Of a stretch of DNA of 15,649 nucleotides, positions 15,341-15,649 are shown one piece after another. Numbering within the stretch: position 1 is the stretch's first letter; each line of letters begins with the position of its first letter. The stretch comes from an archaeon (GTDB lineage: Archaea; Thermoproteota; Bathyarchaeia; TCS64). The DNA lies in contig JAHLLU010000301.1 in NCBI GenBank assembly GCA_020444005.1, positions 1 to 15,649 of the forward strand. Reading direction: 5' to 3'. The notes below the pieces were generated by a model. The model did not search any database. It was not told where the DNA came from and saw only the letters and a program-made list of their open reading frames with translations. A program made the translations under genes and the position numbers.

Positions 15341-15367
15341 AAAATGTAGCTGGTGCAGCTGCATTTT
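15341..15367. promoter_or_regulatory. Twelve-base palindrome, possible operator or terminator
   Basis: AAAATGTAGCTG (15341-15352) and CAGCTGCATTTT (15356-15367) are inverted with a three-base centre and a single G-T mismatch. The arms end in A4 and T4, so RNA from either strand could form a hairpin followed by U's; on the minus strand a further T7 run follows. The location upstream of two divergent genes argues more for an operator than for a terminator. Confidence 0.45.
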
Positions 15368-15372
15368 GTCAG
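15343..15372 (-). promoter_or_regulatory. Possible sigma-70 promoter for the small minus-strand gene
   Basis: On the minus strand CTGACA (15372-15367) resembles a -35 box (5 of 6) and TACATT (15348-15343) a -10 box (4 of 6), with 18 bases between. It would give a leader of about 40 bases before the ATG at 15299. The palindrome fills the spacer and the -10 box, the typical place of a repressor site. The match is modest, and this DNA is AT-rich enough for chance hits. Confidence 0.3.
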
Positions 15373-15497
15373 CTTTTTATTTGCATTTTCATAAAAAATA
15401 ATCATTTTTAGCAGGTTGATATTTTTTTATGTCTGTTAAGATGTCCAGTATGAATCACACTGATCTTTTTGGAGAATATCTTGTTAAATTATGAATT

Positions 15498-15649
15498 ATG
15501 ACACGCAATCCTGAGTACTGCACTCCTGCTGAAACAATATCCGTTGCAACCGAGGTAAAGAAAAGCAAATTTATTGCAACTCTTGCCAGCGTCTGATAAA
15601 GCAACATCTTTTCTGTAAATTTCCTATCCTCTCAATTCTTTCAATAAAT
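15498..15649 (+). pseudogene. N-terminal fragment of a YigZ/IMPACT (UPF0029) family gene, frameshifted
   Basis: From ATG 15498, 32 codons read MTRNPEYCTPAETISVATE, then VKKSKFIATLASV, then TGA at 15594. This matches the start of E. coli YigZ (IPA, then EEIKKSRFITMLA), a conserved protein linked to translation control. One base shift near 15590 restores SDKATSFL, which fits the next YigZ helix, but a TAA follows soon after. The frame is therefore broken at least once, probably twice, unless there are sequence errors. A GGAG at 15471-15474 is too far from the ATG to be a good ribosome site, as expected for a decayed gene. The window ends before the rest can be seen. Confidence 0.5.

Larger units (their letters stand above)
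15300..15497. other. Divergent AT-rich intergenic region
   Basis: This region separates the minus-strand small gene from the YigZ remnant. It is strongly AT-rich, with A and T runs at 15331-15337 and 15422-15428. It contains one long palindrome (15341-15367), a possible minus promoter over it and a poor + promoter (TTGATA at 15416-15421, then TGTTAAGAT at 15434-15442). Nothing else was recognised. Confidence 0.45.

Overview
The window is occupied almost entirely by one giant open frame and one large partner gene, both on the + strand, followed by about 0.8 kb of AT-richer DNA with one small minus-strand gene and the damaged start of a housekeeping gene. Codon use in the big genes is GC-rich (around 55-60% in most rows I counted by hand). 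The mix of an RHS giant, thrombospondin type 3 calcium loops, right-handed beta-helices and a dockerin-like tail suggests a Gram-negative environmental bacterium, most likely a Desulfobacterota (delta-proteobacterial) sulfate reducer or relative. That placement is inference from domain style, not from a marker gene.

Positions 1-12023 hold the 3' 4006 codons of a gene whose real start lies upstream: the frame is open, and reads as convincing protein, from the first complete codon at position 3. In order it encodes the last turn of a beta-helix, an array of about ten Ig/FN3-type beta-sandwiches, CARDB-like and carboxypeptidase-regulatory-like sandwiches, a cysteine-rich junction, a long RHS/YD-repeat cage, the RHS-associated core with its two aspartates, and a 362-residue variable C-terminal region. 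I read the last ~190 residues of that region as a compact relative of the edema factor/CyaA/ExoY nucleotidyl cyclase core that lacks the intervening C_B subdomain. Base composition falls to about 45% G+C where this toxin-like tip begins, as expected for an exchanged polymorphic-toxin tip.

Nine bases after the stop, with a Shine-Dalgarno overlapping it, a 925-residue exported protein starts (12033-14810). It joins a beta-sandwich module of a kind I know from inside giant RHS/FN3 proteins to TSP3 repeats, a DUF1565-like beta-helix and two dockerin-like EF-hand loops. The tight spacing implies one operon and coupled translation. This gene occupies the place where an immunity gene is usually found, but does not look like one.

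From 14811 to the end the DNA is AT-richer: two candidate terminators, a short hydrophobic frame, an 84-codon minus-strand gene of unknown function (15045-15299), a palindrome in the divergent intergenic region, and the frameshifted N-terminus of a YigZ/IMPACT-family gene at the right edge.

Working model (inference): the operon makes a large surface or secreted RHS effector carrying a nucleotidyl-cyclase-like tip, together with an exported calcium-binding adhesion or assembly partner. Such cyclase toxins usually need a eukaryotic activator, so the lack of an obvious immunity gene would fit a eukaryotic target, although the missing C_B subdomain leaves activation and even activity uncertain.
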